From Oscillospiraceae bacterium (GTDB lineage: Bacteria > Bacillota > Clostridia > Oscillospirales > Oscillospiraceae): a DNA stretch of 56,164 nucleotides. The translations under genes and the position numbers were made by a program. The stretch covers positions 1-56,164 of the forward strand of contig JAGBEA010000027.1 of the NCBI GenBank assembly GCA_017937195.1, written 5' to 3'. Shown piece by piece: positions 17,484 to 24,580 of this stretch. How positions within the stretch are numbered: position 1 is the first letter of the stretch; every line of letters starts with the position of its first letter. Below the pieces are notes generated by a model that saw only the letters and a list, made by a program, of their open reading frames with translations, did no database searches and was not told the DNA's origin.

Positions 17484-17550
17484 GCGGCAGATTCCCTATT
17501 GACGAATCTGCCCCGATAGACTATGATAAACACAGAAGTGCATATGGAAG

Positions 17551-17668
17551 CGTCTTTGGGGCAGGGTGAAATTCCCGACCGATGGTACAGTCCATGAACC
17601 TCCGCGCTGCGGAGGCCGATCCGGTGTAATTCCGGAACCGACGGTTACAGTCCGGATGGGAAAAGACG
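17551..17668 (+). ncRNA. FMN riboswitch (RFN element)
   Basis: The conserved RFN blocks are all present: GGGGCAGGGTGAAATTCCCG, then GGTACAGTCC, GCCGATCCGGTGTAATTCCG, ACCGACGGTTACAGTCC and GGATGGGA. The outer stem closes with CGTCTT (17551-17556) against AAGACG (17663-17668). Binding of flavin mononucleotide should shut off the ribU gene that begins at 17791. Confidence 0.95.
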
Positions 17669-17732
17669 AAATGACTTCACTGCCGTGCCGCACAATGCGG
17701 CGGGGCGCTGCGCTTATTGCGTGTGGAGGGAT

Positions 17733-17771
17733 TTCCCGGGACTGCTTTCTTGGCAGCTTCGGGAATTTTTT
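17733..17771 (+). terminator. Riboswitch-controlled terminator
   Basis: TTCCCG (17733-17738) pairs with CGGGAA (17760-17765), with an inner CTGC/GCAG stem, followed by six T. It lies between the FMN aptamer and the ribU start, as expected for transcription attenuation. Confidence 0.75.
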
Positions 17772-17790
17772 ATTGCAGGAGGTACCCCCT

Positions 17791-18390
17791 ATGCGCAACA
17801 CAAGTCTGCGGCGGATGACCATGGCCGCCATGATGGGCGCCATCGCCTTCGTCCTCATCTTCTTCAATTTCGGCATCCCCGTCCTCTCCCCCGTGGCGGA
17901 GTTTGACCTCTCCGCCCTGCCGGAGCTAATCGGCGGTTTCATCCTCGGCCCCGTGGGCGCGGTGATGATCGTGGTGGTGAAGCTGGGCCTGAAGCTGGTG
18001 TTTCAGGGTACGGAATCCATGTTCACCGGTGAGCTGCAGAATCTGCTTTTGAGCCTTGCCTATGTGCTGCCGGCAGTACTGTACTACCGCCGCCACCGCA
18101 CCAAGAAGGGTGCGGCAGCCGGCTTGGTGATCGGTGCGGTCACCAGCGTTGTGGTGGCGGTGTTCACCAATCTCTACATCATTTTCCCCTTCTATATGAA
18201 GGCATACGGTATGAACTGGGAGGGCATCGTAGGGATGTTCGGCGCGGTGAATCCGTGGATCAAGAATGTGCCGACGATGGTGGCCTTCTCCGTGATCCCT
18301 TTCAACCTGCTCTCGCGCACCATTACGGCGGTGCTGGCATTTCTGACCTATAAAAAGCTCAGCGTTCCGCTGAAGAAGCTGATCCAGTAA
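17791..18390 (+). CDS. ribU: Riboflavin ECF transporter S component RibU
   Basis: RibU is the membrane substrate-binding component for riboflavin uptake and works with a shared EcfA/A'/T module, which is not in this window. The 199-residue protein has about six hydrophobic segments. It shows the family features ALPELIGGFILGPVGAVMI near residue 42, and a loop with FTGELQNL near 78. ATG 17791 follows GCAGGAGGT; the open frame upstream is riboswitch sequence. The FMN riboswitch supports the substrate assignment. Confidence 0.93.
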   Translation: MRNTSLRRMTMAAMMGAIAFVLIFFNFGIPVLSPVAEFDLSALPELIGGFILGPVGAVMIVVVKLGLKLVFQGTESMFTGELQNLLLSLAYVLPAVLYYRRHRTKKGAAAGLVIGAVTSVVVAVFTNLYIIFPFYMKAYGMNWEGIVGMFGAVNPWIKNVPTMVAFSVIPFNLLSRTITAVLAFLTYKKLSVPLKKLIQ

Positions 18391-18402
18391 GGAGGATACG
18401 AG

Positions 18403-18888
18403 ATGGATTTCAGTGTGGAAAAGAACCTGACCTTTGCCGAGGCTGTGGAGCTGATGTTCCGCAAGCTGGGTGACTGGAAAATTATGGCGCTGGCAAGCTC
18501 CGTCAATGACTATGTGATGGTGCGCAATGTCAGCTGTCTGTTTTACGACAACAAGGTGTGGTTCAAGACGGACAAGAACTTCCGCAAGACCCAGCAGCTG
18601 TATCAGAACCCGCAGGTGGCGCTGTGCTGGAGCGGCGTGCAGATCGAGGGTATCGCCCGCAACTGCGGTCTGGTGGTGGATGAGCCGGAGCGCCGGTTTG
18701 AAAAGCTGTACAAGCAGCATCTGTGGGGCAGCTACAACAAGTACTCCCACGAGGAGGATGAGATCATCATTGAGATCACCCCCAAGTTTGTGGAGGTGTG
18801 GGACACCAGCGAGGATAACTACGCCTTCCAGATTTTCATCGACTTCGAGAAGGAATCGGTGGAGGTCAAGCAGTACGACCAGCGATAA
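18403..18888 (+). CDS. Pyridoxamine 5'-phosphate oxidase family protein
   Basis: This 161-residue protein has the split-barrel flavin-binding fold of the PPOX family: MALASSVNDYVMVRNVSCLFYDNK near residues 28-51, then VWFKTDKNFRKTQQLYQNPQVALCW near 53-77. Members bind FMN, F420 or haem, and the substrate cannot be told from sequence. It follows ribU by 12 bases with AAGGAGG before its ATG, so it is cotranscribed under FMN control. That context favours a flavin cofactor. Confidence 0.85.
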   Translation: MDFSVEKNLTFAEAVELMFRKLGDWKIMALASSVNDYVMVRNVSCLFYDNKVWFKTDKNFRKTQQLYQNPQVALCWSGVQIEGIARNCGLVVDEPERRFEKLYKQHLWGSYNKYSHEEDEIIIEITPKFVEVWDTSEDNYAFQIFIDFEKESVEVKQYDQR

Positions 18889-18894
18889 AAAATG

Positions 18895-18925
18895 AAAGCG
18901 AGGAAGCAGTGCTTCCTCGCTTTTT
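18895..18925. terminator. Bidirectional terminator
   Basis: AAAGCGAGGAAGC pairs perfectly with its complement across AGT, followed by T runs. It closes the ribU unit (+) and the membrane gene (-). Confidence 0.9.
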
Positions 18926-18926
18926 C

Positions 18927-19490
18927 TTATTCGGTGCCGGGGTGCTTGGCAGGATCGTACCGCCCGCCGGTGACAAACTGGAATATCTTCTGGATGCGAT
19001 GGCGGGGCAGCAGCACATTGATGCTCACCGCGATCACCACACCCACGCCCGTATCGAAAATACGTGCCAAGGAGTAGGGGATGTAGCTCTCCACCGGCTG
19101 GTTAAAGAGGAGGATGCACAGCATCACGCCGCCGGGGTGGATAGCGCCGGGCCAGTTAAAGCGGGTAGAGAGAATAATCAGCAAGATCACGCCCACGAAC
19201 AGAAGCGGCAGCATCAAAGCGTGGTAGCCGCCATCGGGATAGACCTGAATATACAGACTGAACAGTCCCATACCCAAAAAGCCGCCGATAATGGTGCCGA
19301 ACAAACGGTTGCCGCCGTTGAGAATGGAGTGCTGTACATCCTTGCCGGTGCCGAAGATGGCGCCGATGCAGGCAAAGGTGGGGTTGCGGTCAAACAAAAA
19401 ATAAATCAGTGCGCAGAGGGTGGCGGCCGTAGCCGTCTTTACATTGCGCATACCGATATGAAACTTAAACTTCTGGCCTTTCTCGCTCAT
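18927..19490 (-). CDS. Aromatic acid exporter (FUSC) family membrane protein
   Basis: The 187-residue product has about five to six membrane segments and resembles the N-terminal half of aromatic acid exporter family proteins: IGMRNVKTATAATLCALIYF near residue 12, ACIGAIFG near 40, GNRLFGTIIGGFLGM near 59 and ARIFDTGVGVVIAVSINVLL near 142. The usual C-terminal cytoplasmic domain is missing, as in short members. I prefer ATG 19490 because AAGGA lies 9 bases upstream; ATG 19496 is only 3 bases from it. Substrate is unknown. Confidence 0.75.
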   Translation of the reverse strand: MSEKGQKFKFHIGMRNVKTATAATLCALIYFLFDRNPTFACIGAIFGTGKDVQHSILNGGNRLFGTIIGGFLGMGLFSLYIQVYPDGGYHALMLPLLFVGVILLIILSTRFNWPGAIHPGGVMLCILLFNQPVESYIPYSLARIFDTGVGVVIAVSINVLLPRHRIQKIFQFVTGGRYDPAKHPGTE

Positions 19491-19604
19491 AGCCATTCTT
19501 CCTTCTTTTTTACAGATTTTTCACGCGGAAAGTATTATATCAATCTCACAAAGAATGTCAATATTTTTTGTAAGAAACAGCAAAAGAAGTGCCGTTTTTG
19601 TCGG

Positions 19605-19633
19605 TTGCCGCGCTGCGGTGTCCGTGCTATAAT
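19605..19633 (+). promoter_or_regulatory. Sigma-A promoter
   Basis: TTGCCG (19605-19610) and TATAAT (19628-19633) are 17 bases apart, 26 bases before the small secreted protein gene. Confidence 0.6.
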
Positions 19634-19659
19634 GAGGAAACCTGCAAGGAGAATGCGCG

Positions 19660-19980
19660 ATGAAGCGTTTATTTACACTCTTTTTGTTGCTGCTTTTGCT
19701 GACCGGCGGCAGCGCAGGTGGAAACGGCGCCAAACCCATAGCGGTAGACGAGAACGCCTTCAACACCGGTGTGGGGCAGAGTACCTGCGCGGTAACGGTC
19801 ACTGTGAATCCCCAGATCAAGATTTTTCTGGACGATGCCAGAAATGTGACGACGATCCAGTGCGTCAACGAAGATGCCAAGACCCTCTTCGGCGGCATCT
19901 CCTCCAACGGCAACGCGTGGGGTGACACCTTCGATACCTACAGCGGTCCCATTCAGGGCGGCACCATCGGCGTAGGCTGA
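19660..19980 (+). CDS. Secreted protein with an RsgI-like domain
   Basis: The 106-residue protein starts with a signal peptide (KRLFTLFLLLLLLTGGSAGG, residues 2-21) without a lipobox cysteine. Residues about 43-75, CAVTVTVNPQIKIFLDDARN and then VTTIQCVNEDAKTLF, match the conserved core of the middle domain of RsgI-type anti-sigma factors (V-NP-h near a charged loop, then LNEDAK). It lacks the RsgI cytoplasmic anti-sigma segment. The lipoprotein at 20615 carries the same core. Function is unknown; the family link is my reading of the pattern. Confidence 0.65.
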   Translation: MKRLFTLFLLLLLLTGGSAGGNGAKPIAVDENAFNTGVGQSTCAVTVTVNPQIKIFLDDARNVTTIQCVNEDAKTLFGGISSNGNAWGDTFDTYSGPIQGGTIGVG

Positions 19981-19985
19981 TAACA

Positions 19986-20016
19986 AAAAAGAGCGGAGAA
20001 ACCCTCCGCTCTTTTT
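19986..20016. terminator. Terminator
   Basis: AAAAAGAGCGGAG and CTCCGCTCTTTTT flank a 5-base loop, directly after the small secreted protein gene. Confidence 0.9.
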
Positions 20017-20097
20017 GATTGTCTACAGTTCCTTCATTTTCCCTCCCTTGACAAGGGGGCGGCAGGGGTGTAACATAGGCAACAGAAAATTGATCGA

Positions 20098-20141
20098 ATG
20101 GATATGACACGCTTACAAAGGGCGTATCATATCCATTTTTA
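20098..20141 (+). terminator. Long AT-rich hairpin before the 20172 gene
   Basis: A 15-base arm (20098-20112, starting ATGGATATGACA) pairs with 20122-20136 with one mismatch and is followed by TTTTT. It lies just upstream of the next gene, so it could be an attenuator or part of a dispersed repeat. The flanking bases 20041-20090 contain CCCTCCCTTGACAAGGGGG, which looks repeat-like. Confidence 0.45.
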
Positions 20142-20171
20142 CTTTTCAACCAAGAAAGGACGGTCGATACT

Positions 20172-20513
20172 ATGAAAAAACTCAATCCCGCACAAGGATC
20201 TATCACCGCTGTCCGCGCACAGCTGCAGCAGCAGAGTGTGGAAACGGCAGAAAAGTTGCGCCGCTCTGTCAGCCGCGCCGCCTCGGTGGACAACTTCCCC
20301 TGCACCGAGTACGGTGAGGAGGTGGCGCTGCAGCACCTGCTGGCGGAGGAGCTGCTGTTTTTGCAGCACTGCCGCGGCGCACTGGAGCGCGCCATCGAAA
20401 AGGGCGCAAGCCGCCTTGTATGGCGCTGGCAAAGTGGCGAGCGCTGCGAGGTGCGCTTCCGCCGCCAGAACAACCACATCCGTATGGATGTGCGCGCTGT
20501 AAAAGCCGCATAA
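20172..20513 (+). CDS. Hypothetical protein
   Basis: I do not recognise this 113-residue basic protein. It begins MKKLNPAQGSITAVRAQLQQ, has no signal peptide, and is mostly helical (QQSVETAEKLRRSVSRAAS). Its C terminus is strand-like (RLVWRWQSGERCEVRFRRQ). AAAGGAC sits before the ATG. Codon use agrees with the neighbours. It lies between the two RsgI-domain proteins but shares no sequence with them. Confidence 0.6.
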   Translation: MKKLNPAQGSITAVRAQLQQQSVETAEKLRRSVSRAASVDNFPCTEYGEEVALQHLLAEELLFLQHCRGALERAIEKGASRLVWRWQSGERCEVRFRRQNNHIRMDVRAVKAA

Positions 20514-20550
20514 CCCCTCTTTGGTGGGGGAGCTTTCGCTCCTCCACCGA

Positions 20551-20579
20551 TTGACTTGCCGCGCCGCCAAGGATATAAT
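20551..20579 (+). promoter_or_regulatory. Sigma-A promoter for the RsgI-domain lipoprotein
   Basis: TTGACT (20551-20556) and TATAAT (20574-20579) are 17 bases apart. A G-rich hairpin (20523-20548) precedes it. Confidence 0.7.
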
Positions 20580-20614
20580 GGGAAAAACGTAAAAACACAT
20601 AAAAGGATGATTTT

Positions 20615-21937
20615 ATGATGAAAAAACTGCTGGCACTTCTGTTGGCGCTTGTGCTGACACTGTCCCTTGCCGCCTGCGGCAACAACAAAAAAGAGACCAC
20701 GGGCACCGTGGTGGTGCATCTGACCATCAACCCCGAATTTGCGCTGCATTTTGATGACCGCGGCAATGTGGCAGAAGTGGACGCGCTGAACGCCGATGCC
20801 AAAGCCATTCTTGCCAAGGTGCAGCCCACCGGCAAATCCTGCGAGGATGCCGTCGCTGCCATCGTAAGTGAAGCCATCCGCCAAAAGTATCTTACCGAGG
20901 GCGGCGAAATCAAGGTGACGGTGGAGCTTTCCGACAACATTGCCAATCAGCTGGATCAGTGGCAAAAGACGGTGATGAGCGGCGTGACACGGGCGCTCGC
21001 CACCAACAACATAAACGCAAACATCTCTTTTGACTCGCAGATCACCCACGGCCCCAATGGCGGCAGCTCCACTTCTATCTCTCAAGGCAGCAATCAGCAA
21101 AGCGGGCAGGGCAGCCAGAATCAGCCCACCATCGATTCCAACGGCAACAAGATCACTGTCGACGCGGACGGCAACACCCGCATCGAGCAGCCCGACGGCA
21201 CGGTGTCGGTGCTGACAAAGGACGGCAAGCCGCTTCTCCTCTTCTTCACCGAGGCAGACGGCACGAAGGTGACCCAGTACCACGATGCCAACGGCATTGT
21301 GGCCGAGGAGATCCGCGAGTTTGCCGACGGCTCCAAGCTGACCAACTTCTTTGACACCAACGGCAAGCTGGTGCGGGAGGTGCGCGTGGATGCCAGCGGC
21401 AAGGAGACGGTGCAGGAATTTGACAACAGTGGCACCCCCCTCCCCGAGGGCGCAAAGCTGGACGCCAACGGCGTGTACTACTATCCCGACTACGCAGGGA
21501 AGAGCCGCGTGTTCATCGACGAGAATGGCGACTCGTGGAACAACACCTATGACGCCCAAGGCTATATCGTGGAGTCCTATCGCGAGTGGACCGACCCCAT
21601 GGGCTTTGTGTGGCGCGATTATATGGAAACCCGCCCCGACGGCAGCCGCGGCGCTGTCACCTACCATCTGTGGAACGGTGCTTGGGAGCCCAAGGTGATG
21701 TACCATCCCAACGGCCTTGTTTCCAAGGAGGTGCTGGGTCAATCGGGTCACGGCCTCTCCGTGGGGTATTACAACACCAGCGGTGTGCTGACCGATGTGT
21801 ACGGCTGGGACAACTATGGCCGCCCCACCCACCTTGTGTACAGCGCGGACGGCTCTCATATCTGCTATGTCACCGAGCCCGACGGCTCTGTCTCTACCTA
21901 CTATTTCGATGCCAGTGGCAACGAGATCCATCCGTAA
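20615..21937 (+). CDS. Lipoprotein with RsgI-like domain and repeat tail
   Basis: The 440-residue protein begins with a lipoprotein signal peptide (KKLLALLLALVLTLSLAAC; lipobox LAAC). Residues about 30-125 form an RsgI-like extracellular domain: VVVHLTINPEFALHFDDRGN, then ALNADAKAIL, VKV-type strands and helices. A low-complexity Ser/Gln/Gly linker (about 150-170) follows. The tail from about 175 to the end is a series of 20-residue YD/MORN-like strands (DGTVSVLTKDGKPL, DGTKVTQYHDANGI, DGSKLTNFFDTNGK and more). It is surface-anchored and may bind wall or glycan, which is inference only. Confidence 0.75.
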   Translation: MMKKLLALLLALVLTLSLAACGNNKKETTGTVVVHLTINPEFALHFDDRGNVAEVDALNADAKAILAKVQPTGKSCEDAVAAIVSEAIRQKYLTEGGEIKVTVELSDNIANQLDQWQKTVMSGVTRALATNNINANISFDSQITHGPNGGSSTSISQGSNQQSGQGSQNQPTIDSNGNKITVDADGNTRIEQPDGTVSVLTKDGKPLLLFFTEADGTKVTQYHDANGIVAEEIREFADGSKLTNFFDTNGKLVREVRVDASGKETVQEFDNSGTPLPEGAKLDANGVYYYPDYAGKSRVFIDENGDSWNNTYDAQGYIVESYREWTDPMGFVWRDYMETRPDGSRGAVTYHLWNGAWEPKVMYHPNGLVSKEVLGQSGHGLSVGYYNTSGVLTDVYGWDNYGRPTHLVYSADGSHICYVTEPDGSVSTYYFDASGNEIHP

Positions 21938-21947
21938 GGAGTAGGAT

Positions 21948-22051
21948 ATGAAAAAACTGTTGCCGGTTCTTCTATGACGGAGGTCACAGAAAGCGACGGG
22001 TCTGTCCGCATCATCCACCGCGACGCCGCAGGCAACGAAACCTATTCATAA
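21948..22051 (+). pseudogene. Deletion remnant of a paralogue of the 20615 lipoprotein
   Basis: The start ATG-AAA-AAA-CTG-TTG-CCG with a ribosome site (GGAGTAGG) encodes MKKLLPVLL and then hits a stop overlapping the next frame. From 21974 another frame reads TEVTESDGSVRIIHRDAAGN and ETYS, then stops at 22051. That is the same kind of end as the preceding gene (VTEPDGSVSTYYFDASGNEI). So the first codons of a signal peptide and the last repeat of a related lipoprotein are joined out of frame, with the middle missing. Confidence 0.7.
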
Positions 22052-22061
22052 AACAACACGC

Positions 22062-22092
22062 AGGGCGGAGCTGTTGCTCCGCCCTTGTTCTT
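22062..22092 (+). terminator. Terminator of the lipoprotein unit
   Basis: AGGGCGGAGC pairs perfectly with GCTCCGCCCT across TGTT, followed by TGTTCTTTGTT. Confidence 0.85.
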
Positions 22093-22100
22093 TGTTGTCC

Positions 22101-22394
22101 CTAAAAAGGCTCCCTTTTCTTGTTTCTTAAATGTATCACAATCTGATGCAAAAGCAGAACATCTCCCTCAGACAGCCCATCTACAGAAATCATCGCCGTG
22201 TTTGGAACGCCTAACAAAAAATCAGTTGATACCCCGAAAATCATCGCCAATTCTACCACATATTGTGTAGAGGGCACCGAAATCCCCATTTCCCACGCGT
22301 TCACACTGGAACGGGTAATGCCCAACTGTCTTGCCAATTGAGCCTGCGTGATATTCTGCTGGTCTCTTAACTCTTTAATTCTTTCTGCTATCAT
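22101..22394 (-). CDS. XRE-family transcriptional regulator
   Basis: The 97-residue protein has an N-terminal helix-turn-helix (IKELRDQQNITQAQLARQL, about 6-24; TRSSVNAWEMG recognition helix, about 27-37) and the family end FGVSTDFLLGV. A 30-residue helical tail (GLSEGDVLLLHQIVIHLRN) may serve dimerisation. It diverges from the zinc-ribbon gene at 22533, whose promoter sits between them, so it may control that gene. Confidence 0.85.
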   Translation of the reverse strand: MIAERIKELRDQQNITQAQLARQLGITRSSVNAWEMGISVPSTQYVVELAMIFGVSTDFLLGVPNTAMISVDGLSEGDVLLLHQIVIHLRNKKREPF

Positions 22395-22461
22395 CTTACC
22401 ACCCCTAACAGTATGGTAAAGTAGCTATCGGGATGTTTCATTATCACAAAGATGTTTTTAA

Positions 22462-22489
22462 TTGACAATTTTCGATGAAGTGATATAAT
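22462..22489 (+). promoter_or_regulatory. Sigma-A promoter for the zinc-ribbon genes
   Basis: TTGACA (22462-22467) is a perfect -35 and TATAAT (22484-22489) a perfect -10, 16 bases apart. Confidence 0.8.
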
Positions 22490-22532
22490 TGGTGGCAAGA
22501 GGCTCTTAAATTGTCGAAAAGAGGATGACTTT

Positions 22533-22868
22533 ATGAAATATTGTGTCCATTGCGGCGCGGAAGTATTTGACGAGGCCGTCGTATGCGTGAAATGCGGCCG
22601 CAGCATTGCGCCTACCCAACCGCCTGCTGTTGTAACAGCAAAGTCGGATGACACTTTGGTCACCATTATCAAGGTGTTCCTGATCTTGGGCTGCATCGCA
22701 CAAGGCTGGTGCATTATACCTTTGGCATGGTGCTTACCCATCACGATTTCCATTTTTCATCGTTTCCGCGACAACCAACCCGTCAGCACCGGGTTGAAAG
22801 TGTGTTCCCTGCTGTTCGTAAATATGATTGCAGGTATTTGTCTTCTTTGTATGAACGAGAGCAAGTAA
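22533..22868 (+). CDS. Zinc-ribbon membrane protein
   Basis: The 111-residue protein has an N-terminal zinc ribbon, CVHCGAEV and CVKCGRSI (cysteines near 4, 7, 18 and 21), then two hydrophobic segments (about 44-68 and 86-105). Such short ribbon-plus-membrane proteins are common in Firmicutes and have no defined role. It is followed 39 bases later by a second protein with the same N-terminal design, and probably shares its promoter. Confidence 0.75.
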   Translation: MKYCVHCGAEVFDEAVVCVKCGRSIAPTQPPAVVTAKSDDTLVTIIKVFLILGCIAQGWCIIPLAWCLPITISIFHRFRDNQPVSTGLKVCSLLFVNMIAGICLLCMNESK

Positions 22869-22907
22869 TACTTGTTCTAAAATAATGGTAAATGAGGAGA
22901 GAGAAAA

Positions 22908-23411
22908 ATGAAGTATTGTTCTAAGTGCGGCAATCAAGTCAATGACGACGCTGTTGTCTGTCCCAACTGCGGCTGTGCCGTTGAAGCACCCGCTGTTTCC
23001 AACGCAACCCCCGTCGGTCAGCTGAAGACCAACAGAAGTCTCGTAAAGTTCATCCTGCTGTCCATCATTACTTTCGGCATTTATGGTTTGGTAGTTATGT
23101 CCGCTGTCAGCACAGACATTAACACCATCGCCAGTCGCTATGATGGCAAGAAAACCATGCATTACTGCCTTGTATTTTTTATCTTCACAGGTCTCACTTT
23201 GGGTATCGTCCCTCTGGTGTGGAGCCACAAGCTGTGCGAAAGAATCGGTGCAGAGCTGACCCGTCGCGGTATTTCCTACAAAATCGGCGCAGGTACTTTC
23301 TGGGGTTGGGGTTTCTTCGGCACATTGATCTTTGTCGGTCCCTTCATCTATATGCATAAACTGTTGACCGCAATGAATCTGCTGGCAGCAGACTATAATA
23401 CCAAGGGTTGA
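22908..23411 (+). CDS. Zinc-ribbon DUF4234 membrane protein
   Basis: The 167-residue protein starts with a zinc ribbon (CSKCGNQV, CPNCGCAV). From about residue 44 it has a DUF4234-type membrane domain: SLVKFILLSIITFGIYGLVV, a soluble loop, CLVFFIFTGLTLGIVPLVW and GAGTFWGWGFFGTLIFVGPF. Function is not known. The ATG follows GAGGAGAGAG. It is the second gene of a two-gene unit ending in a strong terminator. Confidence 0.8.
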   Translation: MKYCSKCGNQVNDDAVVCPNCGCAVEAPAVSNATPVGQLKTNRSLVKFILLSIITFGIYGLVVMSAVSTDINTIASRYDGKKTMHYCLVFFIFTGLTLGIVPLVWSHKLCERIGAELTRRGISYKIGAGTFWGWGFFGTLIFVGPFIYMHKLLTAMNLLAADYNTKG

Positions 23412-23424
23412 TTTTTATAGGTCA

Positions 23425-23465
23425 AAAAGGAAAGCGAGGAGCTGACAGCTCCTCGCTTTCCTTTT
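23425..23465. terminator. Bidirectional terminator
   Basis: A perfect 19-base arm pair (23425-23443, 23447-23465) flanks GAC, with T runs on both strands. It separates the zinc-ribbon genes from ferritin. Confidence 0.9.
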
Positions 23466-23501
23466 CGTTTATGGCATATCAGTAAGATGAGGAAAAACTT
23501 G

Positions 23502-24011
23502 TTACAGAGTCAGGCTGGGGGCGGTATAGACGCGGCCGGCATACTCCTGATCCAGCAGGTACAGACCTTTGGGATCCTGACCGAACAGCTTATAACGGCT
23601 GATCATGGTATCGGCGTTGTTCTCTTCCTCCATCTGCTCGTCCACGAACCAGTCAAGGAACTTCATGGTGCGGTAGTCCTTGGCCTGATGTGCCTCGTGG
23701 TAAATGTTGTTGATAAGGGCGGTGACATAGCGCTCGTGCTCGGCAGCCACCTCCAGCGGATCCAGCACTGTTTCAAAGGTCTTGTCGGGCTTACCGATGG
23801 CGTCCAACGTCACCTTGAGACCGTTGCTCTGCATATACTTCATAAACAGCAGTGCGTGGTCACGCTCCTCCTGCGCCTGAATGGTATAGTAGTTGGCGTA
23901 GCCGTCCAGATCCATAGCGTCATAGAAAATGGCCATATCCAAATAGAGGTATGCGCTGTAAAACTCCTTGTTGATCTGCTCATTGAGCAGGCGGGCGACG
24001 GTTTCGTTCAT
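23502..24011 (-). CDS. ftnA: Ferritin
   Basis: Non-haem ferritin oxidises Fe(II) and stores iron inside a 24-subunit shell. The 169-residue product has the ferroxidase ligands in NEQINKEFYSAYLYLDMA (about residues 10-27), EERDHALLFMKYM (about 48-60) and a later EHERYV/EQMEEE set. It lacks haem-binding and Dps features. It has its own promoter with a Fur-type box and forms an iron/peroxide block with the rubrerythrin and the PerR-like regulator. Confidence 0.94.
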   Translation of the reverse strand: MNETVARLLNEQINKEFYSAYLYLDMAIFYDAMDLDGYANYYTIQAQEERDHALLFMKYMQSNGLKVTLDAIGKPDKTFETVLDPLEVAAEHERYVTALINNIYHEAHQAKDYRTMKFLDWFVDEQMEEENNADTMISRYKLFGQDPKGLYLLDQEYAGRVYTAPSLTL

Positions 24012-24030
24012 AGTGCTGCTCCTTTCTTAA

Positions 24031-24045
24031 CAAGAATCATTCTTG
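24031..24045. promoter_or_regulatory. Fur/PerR-type box before ferritin
   Basis: CAAGAATCATTCTTG is a perfect 7-1-7 palindrome with the AATnATT core shared by PerR and Fur boxes. It sits just downstream of the ferritin -10, where a repressor would block initiation. Confidence 0.55.
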
Positions 24046-24056
24046 CTTATGTCTAT

Positions 24057-24085
24057 AATTTACCATATATTTTATGCCTTGTCAA
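24057..24085 (-). promoter_or_regulatory. Sigma-A promoter for ferritin
   Basis: On the minus strand a perfect TTGACA (24085-24080) precedes TAAATT (24062-24057) by 17 bases. A second AATGATT-containing stretch lies upstream, near 24087-24105. Confidence 0.55.
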
Positions 24086-24130
24086 TAGTAATCATTCGCA
24101 TTAATGTAAAATTTTGCAATATTGATCGCA

Positions 24131-24158
24131 AAAAAGGAGCGGAAATCCGCTCCTTTTT
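24131..24158. terminator. Terminator
   Basis: AAAAAGGAGCGGA pairs perfectly with TCCGCTCCTTTTT across AA. It ends the small gene at 24158 on the minus strand. Confidence 0.85.
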
Positions 24159-24502
24159 CAGCTTTCTGTTACAGTGGAGAACTGCGGCAGCTTTTTTCCG
24201 CGCACCACCAGCTCATCACTGATAAGCGGTGTGCCTACAGCAGACACCAACACCGCGTTAGCCTGCCCCACATCCGCAGGACGCACGGACAAATAGTATA
24301 CACGGCGGTCGATCCAGCCGTTGGGACCGTAGTTGCGGCGGTCGATCTTGGCACCGCAGCTGCAGATGGGCAGCTCGCTCTCCATAGAGCCTGCCTCCAT
24401 CACGCGGATCCCTGCGGACTTCAGCGCCGCTCTTGCTTCCTTCCAGCGCGCTTTGTCGCCCGTTGTTTTGAAAACCACTTCTCTTTTGCCAAACAGTGCC
24501 AT
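24158..24502 (-). CDS. Hypothetical protein
   Basis: I do not recognise this 114-residue protein. It begins MALFGKREVVFKTTGDKARW, followed by an amphipathic helix (KEARAALKSAGIRV). A cysteine pair in PICSCGAKIDRRNYG (about residue 50) and a hydrophobic LISDELVVRGKKL end follow; the early part recalls a small ferredoxin-like alpha/beta fold. Start 24502 follows AAAGGAGG by 6 bases. It follows rubrerythrin across a terminator, so it is probably separate. Confidence 0.65.
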   Translation of the reverse strand: MALFGKREVVFKTTGDKARWKEARAALKSAGIRVMEAGSMESELPICSCGAKIDRRNYGPNGWIDRRVYYLSVRPADVGQANAVLVSAVGTPLISDELVVRGKKLPQFSTVTES

Positions 24503-24539
24503 TGACGGCCTCCTTTCAACGATCAATCGAGATGAAAAA

Positions 24540-24565
24540 GGCGGCAGGGTTTTCACCCTGCCGCC
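24540..24565 (-). terminator. Terminator of the rubrerythrin gene
   Basis: GGCGGCAGGG pairs with CCCTGCCGCC across a 6-base loop, with TTTTT following on the minus strand. Confidence 0.85.
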
Positions 24566-24580
24566 GTTCTATCGGGGTTA

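Noticed and set aside
17566-17790. N-terminal extension of ribU into the leader.
   Set aside because: The region is the FMN aptamer and its terminator; the true start at 17791 has GCAGGAGG.
19865-22018. A 717-codon minus-strand frame across the lipoprotein locus.
   Set aside because: It runs antisense through signal peptides and promoters of the + genes and has no start signal.
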